Below are positions 1-6,966 of a stretch of 10,174 nt of DNA, piece after piece. Location: the NCBI GenBank assembly GCA_934371475.1, contig CAKRNX010000076.1, positions 1 through 10,174 on the forward strand, given 5' to 3'. Numbering within the stretch: position 1 is the first letter of the stretch; each line of letters starts with the position of its first letter. The notes under the pieces were generated by a model. That model saw only the letters and a list, made by a program, of their open reading frames with translations, did no database searches and was not told the origin of the DNA. The DNA is from an uncultured Lachnospiraceae bacterium. Lineage in GTDB: Bacteria > Bacillota > Clostridia > Lachnospirales > Lachnospiraceae. The translations under genes and the position numbers were made by a program.

Positions 1-2588
1 TCATAGTACTTGTATCCGATAAAGATACCTTCCTGATGTGCCACAGATGTTCCGCTGGACGGACCGTTTGCTTCTACGCTTCTTCCTTCTACCTGATACT
101 GTTTGCTGGTATCCTCATAGTCTGCCGGCCATGTGATCGGAAGTTTTCCGCTCGGGTTATACTCGCCGCTGAGGATATTTCCCACTACAGTACCGCCGCC
201 CTGTCCAGGCTGCCATACCATCAGTACTGCATCCACATCGTCTACAAAATTGCTGATATCCGGAAGCAGACCGTCAGTAATTACAACTGCTACCTTGTGG
301 TCGTTTTCTTTTGCTGCTGCGATGACATCGTTCAGCAATGTCAGCTGCTCATCATCAAATGACAGATTCTGCAGAGATGACAGGAATACTACAGAAGTAT
401 CTGCTGTCTTGGCTGCCTCTACTGCCTGGCTGTAATTATCTGCTTTCTGTTCCGGAGTGATCCATGCCAGACGAACCTGGGTATCTTTGGTTCCTGCCAG
501 GTACTGTCTGTCCTCATCCTGTGCTGCATCCAGAGTAATTGTGATCTTGTAGGTCTTTCCTTCTTCCAGATCAAAATTTGCATAAGTCGGTGACCAAGTA
601 GACATCATGGACATCATGTTCTTAGTTGCCGCATCCTCTGTCTCCGCTTCCGTTACTTCTTCTGTCTCGGGGACTTCAGTCTGAGCCTCAGTAGCTGCTT
701 CTGTCTCCTCCTCATCAGATCCGCCGCCCATCATGAAACCTGCCCACGGATTCTCGGTCTCCTCGGAAGGAATATCCAGACCGGTGTCAGTCGTAACGAG
801 TCCACTGGTTGCTACAAAGCCTGTACCTGCCTCGCCTGCGCCGCATGCCATATCCTTTGTCTCGCCGTCAACCTCAATCTGTGCGGAAAGTACGTTTGCA
901 TAGATACCTTCTACCTTGATCTCATAAGTACCTGTGCTCGGTGCTTTCAAATAAGTAGTCATGGTATAAGCTGCTCCCTGTGTTCCATACGGGAATGCGG
1001 TTCCGTCTTCTGCATTAAAGTAGTTTGTGGAATTGGTTACAAAGTTGATCTGCTCATCGACCGTATCTACTTCATTTCCGTCTCCGTCATGGCCTACACG
1101 AACAACACCGTTCTGCGTTGCCTCTGCATCCGTATACAGTACATCGCCTGGAACTGCCTCGCCCACAATATCCTGAGCAACATAACCGGTTACCTCTGCA
1201 TCCGGCAGTTTCTCTGTCAGTGCATCAGTCGGGCTGATTGCCAGCTGTTTCAGATAACCGAATGCATTCTCGCCGTGAGACCCTGCTACGGTATGTACTG
1301 CGCCAAGACCGATCATTGCCACAGAACCTTCGTTAGCCAGCGGCAGAGTATTGTCTTCATTCTTAACCAGCACAGCGCCCTCCTGAGCAGTCTCGATTGC
1401 AATCTGGTTATTCTCTTCCAGCATCTGCTCTCTCTCTTCGCCTGTGGTTACATCCGGGATCTCAATGACTTCCGGTGCATCGTAATCAACTGCTGCTGTT
1501 CCGTCTTTGGAAATGGTAACCAGACCCAGATATCCGGTTTTGCCCATAGCGGTCAGATTATAGCGTACTGCATTGTCGATATCTTCCTGTGTGATTTCTC
1601 CGGCATCCAGAGCTGCCTGAATATTCTCGGCGTTGTTGTAGGTGTTGGATGGAGTCTCCATCGTTACGCCGTTATCCAAAGTAAAGCTGTAATTTCCGCC
1701 CCAGTCGGTCATAACCAGGCCCTGGTAATTCCACATGCCGCGCAGTACATTCTTATTCAGGTAGGTATCTTCGCAGGCGGAAGATCCGTTCGTTACTTCA
1801 TATCCTGTCATCAGGGAAGTCGCTCCGCCGTTTACGATATTCTCTTTAAATACTTCCAGATATACTTCCTGCAGTGTCTGCTCATCCACATCCCCGTCGT
1901 TCAGGTAATGCTTCAGAGTTGCGGAAGTGTTGTTATCCTGTGTTGCCTTGGTCTGTGCGGAAGAGATTGCTCCGGCCAGCAGCCAGTCCTCACCGTACAT
2001 ATCCTTGCCGCGGGATCTGGTCAGATCATAGAGCAGGTCTACCTGGGATCCCAGCTGGTTGTTGGATGAAGTATTCACGTTCTCTGTTCCGTAGATTGTA
2101 CCGTAATCATAAGCCGCATCGGTATCAAATGTTGCTGCAATACCGTTCTCGCTGATCGGACGGGTTGTCTCATATCCAGCATTCATACGGATGCCCATCG
2201 GACCGTCATAGAATGCCATGATCGGCACGCCAAGTCTTGCGCAGCCTTTCCAGTAACCGGTACGGTACGGGCGGGATGAACCGTAGGTCTGTGTGCCTAC
2301 TGCGCCATCTGCAGATACCAGATCCAGTTTTTCTTCCTGGGTCAGAGTTTTCATCAGAGCCTCTACTTTGGCATTGATCGTCTCATCGTCTTCAATCACA
2401 ACCAGCTCTTTCGGATATTCCTCCGGGAAATCTGCGGTCAGGTTGCCGAACCCGTCATCTGTAATCCAGCTATTTTCCTCTGCTGCTGTGCTTTCCTGTG
2501 TTGTCTCTGCTGCCTGGAGAGCCATACCCGGTACAGAACCAAGTACCATGGTGACTCCAAGAAGTACGGACACAAATTTTCTTCTCAT
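1..2588 (-). CDS. Secreted glycoside hydrolase family 3 protein (divergent beta-glucosidase-like), C-terminus beyond window
   Basis: The frame is open from the ATG at 2588 to the window edge (862 codons, no stop), so the C-terminus is missing. An AGGGAGGT ribosome binding site lies 10 nt upstream. Residues 1-26 form a signal peptide (MRRKF, hydrophobic core, ALQA cleavage site) with no lipobox, so the product is exported. GH3 N-terminal barrel features are visible: LGVP then DGPMGIR (D128-R134), the GEDWLLAG block (199-206), K226-H227, and VMTDWGG, whose D295 matches the family nucleophile. The second domain follows, with a PA14-like beta-rich insertion (about 505-712) split by an acidic linker, then WQPGQGGG, NPSGKLPITWP and EGIFIGYKYY. 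Known GH3 enzymes remove terminal beta-linked sugars from oligosaccharides. Oddities: the NNQE..R loop after KH is shortened, GRNFEY reads GKDMY, and the loop that normally carries the acid/base glutamate appears absent. The GH3 fold is near certain; activity and substrate are not. Confidence 0.93.
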   Translation of the reverse strand, partial: MRRKFVSVLLGVTMVLGSVPGMALQAAETTQESTAAEENSWITDDGFGNLTADFPEEYPKELVVIEDDETINAKVEALMKTLTQEEKLDLVSADGAVGTQTYGSSRPYRTGYWKGCARLGVPIMAFYDGPMGIRMNAGYETTRPISENGIAATFDTDAAYDYGTIYGTENVNTSSNNQLGSQVDLLYDLTRSRGKDMYGEDWLLAGAISSAQTKATQDNNTSATLKHYLNDGDVDEQTLQEVYLEVFKENIVNGGATSLMTGYEVTNGSSACEDTYLNKNVLRGMWNYQGLVMTDWGGNYSFTLDNGVTMETPSNTYNNAENIQAALDAGEITQEDIDNAVRYNLTAMGKTGYLGLVTISKDGTAAVDYDAPEVIEIPDVTTGEEREQMLEENNQIAIETAQEGAVLVKNEDNTLPLANEGSVAMIGLGAVHTVAGSHGENAFGYLKQLAISPTDALTEKLPDAEVTGYVAQDIVGEAVPGDVLYTDAEATQNGVVRVGHDGDGNEVDTVDEQINFVTNSTNYFNAEDGTAFPYGTQGAAYTMTTYLKAPSTGTYEIKVEGIYANVLSAQIEVDGETKDMACGAGEAGTGFVATSGLVTTDTGLDIPSEETENPWAGFMMGGGSDEEETEAATEAQTEVPETEEVTEAETEDAATKNMMSMMSTWSPTYANFDLEEGKTYKITITLDAAQDEDRQYLAGTKDTQVRLAWITPEQKADNYSQAVEAAKTADTSVVFLSSLQNLSFDDEQLTLLNDVIAAAKENDHKVAVVITDGLLPDISNFVDDVDAVLMVWQPGQGGGTVVGNILSGEYNPSGKLPITWPADYEDTSKQYQVEGRSVEANGPSSGTSVAHQEGIFIGYKYY
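627..716 (-). other. Acidic Thr/Glu-rich low-complexity linker inside the GH3 protein
   Basis: Codons 625-654 of the GH3 protein encode a low-complexity run made almost entirely of Glu, Thr, Ala and Asp (repeats such as EETEAATEA and EVTEAETE). It is flanked by methionine-rich patches (FMMGGG before, NMMSMMS after). It sits between the two halves of the PA14-like insertion, where a folded loop would be expected. Such ETE/TEA tracts are common in secreted and surface proteins of Lachnospiraceae as flexible spacers; the position inside a domain is less usual. Confidence 0.7.
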
Positions 2589-2681
2589 ACTGCTTGTTAC
2601 CTCCCTTTTCTTTCGGTTTTTTGCTTCGTTTTCTTTTTTATCACACTTCCAGAGAGGCTTCAATGGATCTGCCACCATGTG

Positions 2682-2698
2682 CTCATATGTGGTATGAG
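2682..2698. promoter_or_regulatory. Perfect 17-bp palindrome, candidate operator in the GH3 / two-component divergent region
   Basis: CTCATA-N5-TATGAG forms exact 6-bp arms around TGTGG. It lies about 95 bp upstream of the GH3 start codon and 20 bp upstream of the -35 element of the opposing response-regulator promoter, a position suited to a transcription factor affecting either gene. No binding family is recognised. No clear -35/-10 pair for the GH3 gene was found in the same region. Confidence 0.35.
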
Positions 2699-2718
2699 TG
2701 GTCATATTTATAGCTGTA

Positions 2719-2747
2719 TTGCACACATCGAAGTTAAATGATATAAT
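2719..2747 (+). promoter_or_regulatory. Sigma-A-type promoter for the two-component operon
   Basis: TTGCAC (2719-2724) and a perfect TATAAT (2742-2747) are separated by 17 bp. The expected start near 2754 gives a leader of about 90 nt before the response-regulator ATG, and the leader contains the hairpin repeat at 2758-2790. Confidence 0.7.
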
Positions 2748-2757
2748 TCAATTTGTT

Positions 2758-2790
2758 TAACCGGACAACCGCAAAGCAGTGATTCGGTTA
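2758..2790. repeat. Intergenic palindromic repeat, copy 1 (imperfect hairpin)
   Basis: Arms beginning TAACCG (2758) and ending CGGTTA (2790) pair imperfectly (11 of 15 positions) around a short A-rich loop. The same motif set (TTAACCGGA, GCAGTG, TTCGGTTA) recurs at 6967-7032 in an unrelated intergenic region. If transcribed, it would form a hairpin at the very start of the two-component mRNA leader. It may instead be a dispersed repeat or a regulator site, since three CGGTT units are present in 33 bp. Confidence 0.5.
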
Positions 2791-2844
2791 TGATCAAATA
2801 GGGAAGCAGATTTCGAATATCCGCTTGACTTTCAGGGAGCTTCT

Positions 2845-3588
2845 ATGGAAACCATTTTAGCCGCAATATGCGAAGATGAAAAACCAATTTTAAACTACAT
2901 TCACAAAAGCCTTCAGAAGGTATTCCAGACCAGAAACTATCCGATTACCTTTGACTGCTATGAGTCAGGCGAGGAACTGCTGGATGCAGCTGCGCGCGGA
3001 ATTGAATACCAACTGCTGTTTCTTGATATCGAGATGCCCGGCATCAATGGGATTGATCTGTGCCGCAAACTGCGCCCTTTTCATCCGAAGGCTCTGATTA
3101 TCTTTATCTCGAACCGGGAAGAACTGGTATTTCAGACCTTCGAGGTCCGGCCATTTGCATTTATCCGCAAAAATCATTTCATTGAGGAACTCCCCGTCCT
3201 GATCCGCAACCTGGAGCAGCAGTGGGCACTGGATACCGGGTTTATGATCCAAATCCAGGAACAGAACAGCCCCAATGTCTATTCTTTTAATGCTAACGAC
3301 ATCATCTATATTGAGTCTCTGCTGAAAAACTGCCGGATTGTCACCATTCACGGGGAACAAAGGATCCGTGCCCGCCTTGCCGATTTTGAAGAACTGCTGG
3401 CGGAACACGGCTTTCTGCAGCCGCACCGCAGCTATCTGGTCAACTACCGCTATATCTCCTGTATCGGCAAAGAGAGCATCGTGCTGGACAACAAGACCGA
3501 AATCCCATTAAGCCGCAGGCGCATTGCCGAAATCAAACAGCAGTTTATTTCTTTCTCACAGGGAGGTATCTCATGCAGGAACTCTTAA
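2845..3588 (+). CDS. LytTR-family response regulator (AgrA/VirR-like)
   Basis: Cytoplasmic DNA-binding response regulator of 247 aa, the usual length for the AgrA/LytR class. The receiver domain (about 1-120) has the acidic pocket E10-D11, the phospho-acceptor D61 in LFLDIEMPG, S89 in the switch position and K109 after RPFAFIR. The LytTR DNA-binding domain (about 145-240) shows DIIYIES, the FLQPHRSYLVN helix-loop segment and a final IPLSRRR. Family members bind paired imperfect direct repeats upstream of target promoters. A GGGAG ribosome binding site lies just upstream of the ATG. The gene overlaps the downstream kinase by 16 nt, so the two are one operon and presumably cognate. The target genes are not known; the divergent GH3 gene is one possibility. 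Confidence 0.93.
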   Translation: METILAAICEDEKPILNYIHKSLQKVFQTRNYPITFDCYESGEELLDAAARGIEYQLLFLDIEMPGINGIDLCRKLRPFHPKALIIFISNREELVFQTFEVRPFAFIRKNHFIEELPVLIRNLEQQWALDTGFMIQIQEQNSPNVYSFNANDIIYIESLLKNCRIVTIHGEQRIRARLADFEELLAEHGFLQPHRSYLVNYRYISCIGKESIVLDNKTEIPLSRRRIAEIKQQFISFSQGGISCRNS

Positions 3589-4871
3589 TTTCCTTTGAAA
3601 ATACTGTCACATTTCTGTTTCTGATAATTACAGTTACCTTTTCCGGATCTGATGCCAGACATCAAAAAAAGCAGAAGCTCTGCCGGATCCTGCTTTTTAC
3701 TCTAATCTTTACTGTACTGAATGAAACTTTTTTCCGTCTGATGACATATATGAACGTTTACTTTTTTGCACTGTCATCTGTTCTCCTTTTTCTGATCGGG
3801 ATCGGTTATCTTTTTGTCTGTTTTAGAAACAATTTTCTCTGCCATCTGGCTCTGTTTATCAGTCAGGCACTGTTTCTCCTGGCTCTGAGAGGCTCCCTGT
3901 CTGGTTTTTCTGATATGATTGAACATGGCACCGGCAGCTTCTTCTTAAGCCGCGGATTTTTCTATCTGTTTTTCTACGGATTTGGAGCCCTCTCTTGTGC
4001 TCTGTTTCTTCGGTATCCTCTGCGTTATGTGGCAGAACTTCCTTCAAGAACGATATTTCTGATGCTCTGCACTCCCTGCCTTCTGTTTATTCTGGCAGAA
4101 TATTTTGTCAATATTGCGCATACCAACGGCACAGTTCTCACAATCTCTCTGTCCTTTTTCAGCCTGCTGATCATGACTTCTCTGGTTACTTACTATCTGT
4201 TTTATACCATCACTGAGACGTTTCATGAGAAATCCCAGTCTCAGCTGATTTCTCAGCGGCTGGAGCTTCAGCTGAACAACGTGGAGCGCTCCATCGGTAT
4301 GGTGGAACAGATCCGCCGGGACAAGCATGAGATGAAAAATGTCTATTTCTATATCCAGTCCCTGATCAAATCAGGTGAGCTGGATGAGCTGGAAAAGTTT
4401 GTCGATACCAAACTGGTTCCCCGCTATGACAGGCTGGAGGAATTTAACACCGGCAACCAGATGCTGGACTATCTGCTGACCCAGAAAATCAACGAGGCCC
4501 GGGATCTTGCAATCCACACCTATGCCGATGTGCGCATTCCATCTGATCTGCCCGTTGAGGACTCTGATCTGTCCGGCCTGCTGCTCAATCTTCTTGACAA
4601 TGCCATCGATGCCAGCAGGGACGTAAAAAATGCCGATATCCAGATCAATATCGGCATTCTCAAATCTTATCTCTCCATTCAGATCAAAAACCGGACAAAT
4701 GAAAATGTTCTGGCAAACAATCCAGAGCTTCACACATCAAAAACAGACAAAACATGCCACGGATACGGACTGAAAATCGTCCGCTCCATCGTCGACAAAT
4801 ATAATGGCATAATCAATATACAAATGGAGGGCGGTTATTTCTGCACTCGTGTTATGCTGGAATGTATTTAA
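3573..4871 (+). CDS. GHKL-domain sensor histidine kinase (AgrC/ComD-like)
   Basis: Membrane sensor kinase of 432 aa, presumed partner of the response regulator that it overlaps; a GGGAGG site inside that gene (3561-3566) precedes the ATG, so translation is probably coupled. Residues 1 to about 215 hold six or seven hydrophobic segments with no large extracellular domain. A helical stretch (about 220-250) leads to the phospho-acceptor H252 in RRDKHEMKN. The ATP-binding GHKL domain has the N box LLLNLLDNAIDAS (N339, N343) and a G box HGYGLKIV (G397, G399). This architecture is typical of quorum-peptide sensors such as AgrC, ComD and FsrC, but no peptide precursor or AgrB-type processing gene lies in the window. 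The order regulator-then-kinase is the reverse of classical agr. The 60-bp gap to the convergent SDR gene contains no convincing terminator. Confidence 0.92.
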   Translation: MQELLISFENTVTFLFLIITVTFSGSDARHQKKQKLCRILLFTLIFTVLNETFFRLMTYMNVYFFALSSVLLFLIGIGYLFVCFRNNFLCHLALFISQALFLLALRGSLSGFSDMIEHGTGSFFLSRGFFYLFFYGFGALSCALFLRYPLRYVAELPSRTIFLMLCTPCLLFILAEYFVNIAHTNGTVLTISLSFFSLLIMTSLVTYYLFYTITETFHEKSQSQLISQRLELQLNNVERSIGMVEQIRRDKHEMKNVYFYIQSLIKSGELDELEKFVDTKLVPRYDRLEEFNTGNQMLDYLLTQKINEARDLAIHTYADVRIPSDLPVEDSDLSGLLLNLLDNAIDASRDVKNADIQINIGILKSYLSIQIKNRTNENVLANNPELHTSKTDKTCHGYGLKIVRSIVDKYNGIINIQMEGGYFCTRVMLECI

Positions 4872-4931
4872 AGAGAGAAGCCCAGACATTCATAATCCTT
4901 CTCCCGAAACGCAGGAGCTGATCCAATCGCT

Positions 4932-5675
4932 TCAGGAACGCATTGCGCCATCCACAGAAAGGATCTCTCCGGTCACGTAGCTTGCCATATCGCTGGCAAG
5001 GAACAGAAATGCATTTGCAATATCTTCTGCTTCTCCAATCCTGCGCAGAGGGATCCTGCTGATCAGCGGTTCAATTATTTCTTTGGGAAGAGCCGCCACC
5101 ATATCTGTTCTGGTGATGCCCGGTGCTACCGCATTCACACGGATACGGAATGGCCCCAGTTCTCTCGCAAGCGACCAGGTGAGTCCATTTACCGCATATT
5201 TACTGGTCGGATAAGCTACGCCGCTGGGCTGGCCGCAGATGCTGACCATGGAACTGGTATTCAGGATGCATCCGCCGCCCTGTTCTTTCATAATCTCCAC
5301 GACCGGAATAATTCCATTCATCATTGCATTCACATTCAGATCCATGATCCCTGCGAAATGCTCTGCCGTATATTTTTCAAGCGGTATACTGTCAGATACC
5401 CCGGCATTATTGACCAGGATGTCAATCTTTCCATATTTCTCTTTAATTTTTGCCATCTCGCCGGCCACCGCAGCGGCGTCCGTCAGTTTCGGCCACGCAC
5501 CGGCAACTTCCCATTCAGAATTTTTTTCTTTCAGTGATGTAATTGCTTTTTCCACCGTTTCCTGTCTTGATCCGAACAACACAACCACTGCTCCGTTTTC
5601 CAGAAATTTCTCTGCCACGGCATAACCAATTCCTCTTGTTCCTCCTGTGACAACTGCCACCTTATCTTTTAACAT
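4932..5675 (-). CDS. Short-chain dehydrogenase/reductase, BaiA/HSDH-like
   Basis: Classical SDR of 247 aa. The ATG at 5675 is chosen because a GGAGAGG site (5684-5690) lies 8 nt upstream; an in-frame ATG at 5768 would overlap the promoter. Visible motifs: the Rossmann glycine motif TGGTRGIG (10-17), NNAG (89-92), N114, and the catalytic S142, Y155 and K159 (YPTSK). From memory, the layout and the ending SVDGAMRS resemble clostridial BaiA 3-alpha-hydroxysteroid dehydrogenases (TGGTRGIGF, SVDGAYRP) more than FabG, which makes a steroid or bile-acid substrate a reasonable hypothesis. FabG-like or other ketone/alcohol substrates remain possible. After the second beta strand the sequence reads LFGSRQE, where BaiA has an acidic residue (FGETQE) used for NAD; the change to Ser-Arg suggests NADP(H) preference. 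A MerR regulator is transcribed divergently and probably controls it. Confidence 0.9.
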   Translation of the reverse strand: MLKDKVAVVTGGTRGIGYAVAEKFLENGAVVVLFGSRQETVEKAITSLKEKNSEWEVAGAWPKLTDAAAVAGEMAKIKEKYGKIDILVNNAGVSDSIPLEKYTAEHFAGIMDLNVNAMMNGIIPVVEIMKEQGGGCILNTSSMVSICGQPSGVAYPTSKYAVNGLTWSLARELGPFRIRVNAVAPGITRTDMVAALPKEIIEPLISRIPLRRIGEAEDIANAFLFLASDMASYVTGEILSVDGAMRS

Positions 5676-5709
5676 ATGTCTCACCTCTCCTGTCATTTCT
5701 TTTGTCTCT

Positions 5710-5740
5710 ATCATAGATGATACAGTGAGTGGAAAGTCAA
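5710..5740 (-). promoter_or_regulatory. MerR-type promoter of the SDR gene (19-bp spacer)
   Basis: On the minus strand TTGACT (5740-5735) and TATGAT (5715-5710) are separated by 19 bp instead of 17. Over-long spacers are the hallmark of promoters that MerR-family activators untwist. The spacer region (5718-5736) matches the dyad upstream of merR at 12 of 19 positions (shared CACT-N3-TGTAT). The -10 also overlaps a perfect palindrome TATCAT-AG-ATGATA (5709-5722). The predicted start near 5703 leaves about 28 nt before the SDR ATG. Confidence 0.6.
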
Positions 5741-5856
5741 TGTTAATTTTTTTACAAAATATTTTCAATTTTTTTCGTTCAAAGATATTATTTTCAGCAA
5801 ATTGTACAATTTTTATGGATTTTGCTTATAAAAAGCGTTATAATAAGTTTTACAGA

Positions 5857-5875
5857 GTTTACACTAGGTGTATAC
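5857..5875. promoter_or_regulatory. Candidate MerR operator upstream of the merR gene
   Basis: GTTTACAC-TAG-GTGTATAC is a dyad with 7 of 8 arm positions symmetric. It ends 5 bp before the AGGAGGT ribosome binding site of the MerR gene. A TATAAT at 5839-5844, with only a weak upstream -35, would start transcription near 5851, so the dyad would lie in the first bases of the transcript, fitting autorepression. The related half-sites in the SDR promoter spacer support it as the regulator's recognition sequence. Confidence 0.5.
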
Positions 5876-5891
5876 TTTTGAGGAGGTACTT

Positions 5892-6947
5892 ATGAGGATA
5901 CAGGAAGTCATCCAAAAAACCGGACTATCACGGAGGACCATCTATTATTATATCGGTCAAAAACTGATTACCCCGGATATTAACAAAAACAACGGTTATC
6001 ATATTTTTTCTGAAACAGATATCCAGAAACTTTTTCTGATCCGGAAGCTGAGAGAGGCCGGACTTCCACTGGCCGATATCCGGTCCATTCTTGCGCGGCC
6101 GCGCACCACACCTTTTTATCTGCACAAGCAGCTGAATAAACTCCAGGTACAGCTGCTCTCCATCCAGAAGGCAATCAGCGAACTGGACCGTCTTACAGGG
6201 CAGCTCCCTGTCTGCCAGTCTCTGGATCAGCTGGCAGACATGCTTCAGGATACCCGTTTCCTTCCTGATGACGCTCCCAGATATCAGATGGAGTCGCGGG
6301 ACGCCCAGCTGCTGGCACAGTATCTGTGGATGGCCTATCTGGATACACCGGTCACAGAATACCAGCAGTTTCTCTGGCAGAAAATCACCCAGCACACACT
6401 GAAACACGCAAGTACGGATCTGAAAACCATGTCCCGCTATCTTCAGTATCTTTCCCCTGAGCAGATCGATGCCACAAACGTCAATCAGTATCTGAGAAAT
6501 CAGAAGATCACCTCTCTGACAGAATCCGATTATCCTCATTTTGTGGAAGAGTTGAAACATTCTCTGCTTGCCTTCGCCTCTGATCCGCTGCAGCAGGAAA
6601 AATGGAACCTTCTGTATCAGCCCGTCATCCATCCTACTGCTCTTTTCTGCGTTTCTGTCAGCGGCTGGATGCGGGAATTTCACCCCGCCTATCGGCGCTA
6701 CTACGAGAACACCCATACCTGTTGCCGTCTTCTGAAACATTTTATGGACAGTCCGGAAGGATATGAACTTAAAGCAAGTCTCAGCAAAGCGCTGCAAGGC
6801 AACTGCGATGTGCGAACCGGATATTACGGAGAACTGGAAGTAGCCGCAACGTTCCATAAAAGCATCTATGCGCTTCTGTCCCCGGAAGAAATCCGGGAAT
6901 TTCTGAATACAAAAGGAACCGGCGGTGAGTCAAGCGGATATTCGTAA
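5892..6947 (+). CDS. MerR-family transcriptional regulator with long C-terminal domain
   Basis: A 351-aa regulator. The ATG at 5892 is chosen because AGGAGGT (5881-5887) lies 4 nt upstream; an in-frame GTG at 5868 would lie inside the operator dyad. Residues 1-70 form the winged helix of MerR proteins (MRIQEVIQKTGLSRRTIYYY, then GYHIFSETDIQKL and LREAGLPLADIRSIL). A helical dimerisation segment follows (about 77-110: LHKQLNKLQVQLLSIQKAI). The remaining roughly 240 residues are helical-looking and rich in Gln, Tyr and Trp. They match no effector domain I recognise (not clearly TipAS, GyrI-like or B12-binding), and there is no metal-binding Cys cluster. At about 350 aa it is longer than most MerR proteins (110-280 aa). 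Divergence from the SDR gene and the paired operator-like sites suggest that it senses an organic ligand handled by the SDR and activates that gene. Confidence 0.9.
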   Translation: MRIQEVIQKTGLSRRTIYYYIGQKLITPDINKNNGYHIFSETDIQKLFLIRKLREAGLPLADIRSILARPRTTPFYLHKQLNKLQVQLLSIQKAISELDRLTGQLPVCQSLDQLADMLQDTRFLPDDAPRYQMESRDAQLLAQYLWMAYLDTPVTEYQQFLWQKITQHTLKHASTDLKTMSRYLQYLSPEQIDATNVNQYLRNQKITSLTESDYPHFVEELKHSLLAFASDPLQQEKWNLLYQPVIHPTALFCVSVSGWMREFHPAYRRYYENTHTCCRLLKHFMDSPEGYELKASLSKALQGNCDVRTGYYGELEVAATFHKSIYALLSPEEIREFLNTKGTGGESSGYS

Positions 6948-6966
6948 TTCGCTTTGCTACTTTCTC

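Noticed and set aside
1089..2155. Long plus-strand open frames (326 aa and 93 aa) across the first 2 kb
   Set aside because: They are antisense to the GH3 coding frame, have odd Cys-rich composition, resemble no family I know, and lack ribosome binding sites.
4875..4903. GAGAAG/CTTCTC stem between the kinase and SDR genes as a convergent terminator
   Set aside because: Only 6 bp with a 17-nt loop and no T-tract on either strand.
5676..5768. 31-residue N-terminal extension of the SDR from the ATG at 5768
   Set aside because: It would run through the predicted promoter, and the ATG at 5675 has a good ribosome binding site directly before the Rossmann strand.
5868..5891. GTG start for MerR at 5868
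   Set aside because: It lies within the operator dyad and the AGGAGGT site at 5881-5887 would then be inside the gene; the ATG at 5892 is correctly spaced from it.
5928..6857. 309-aa minus-strand open frame opposite the MerR gene
   Set aside because: Antisense shadow of a well-supported regulator; composition is unlike a real protein and there is no ribosome binding site.
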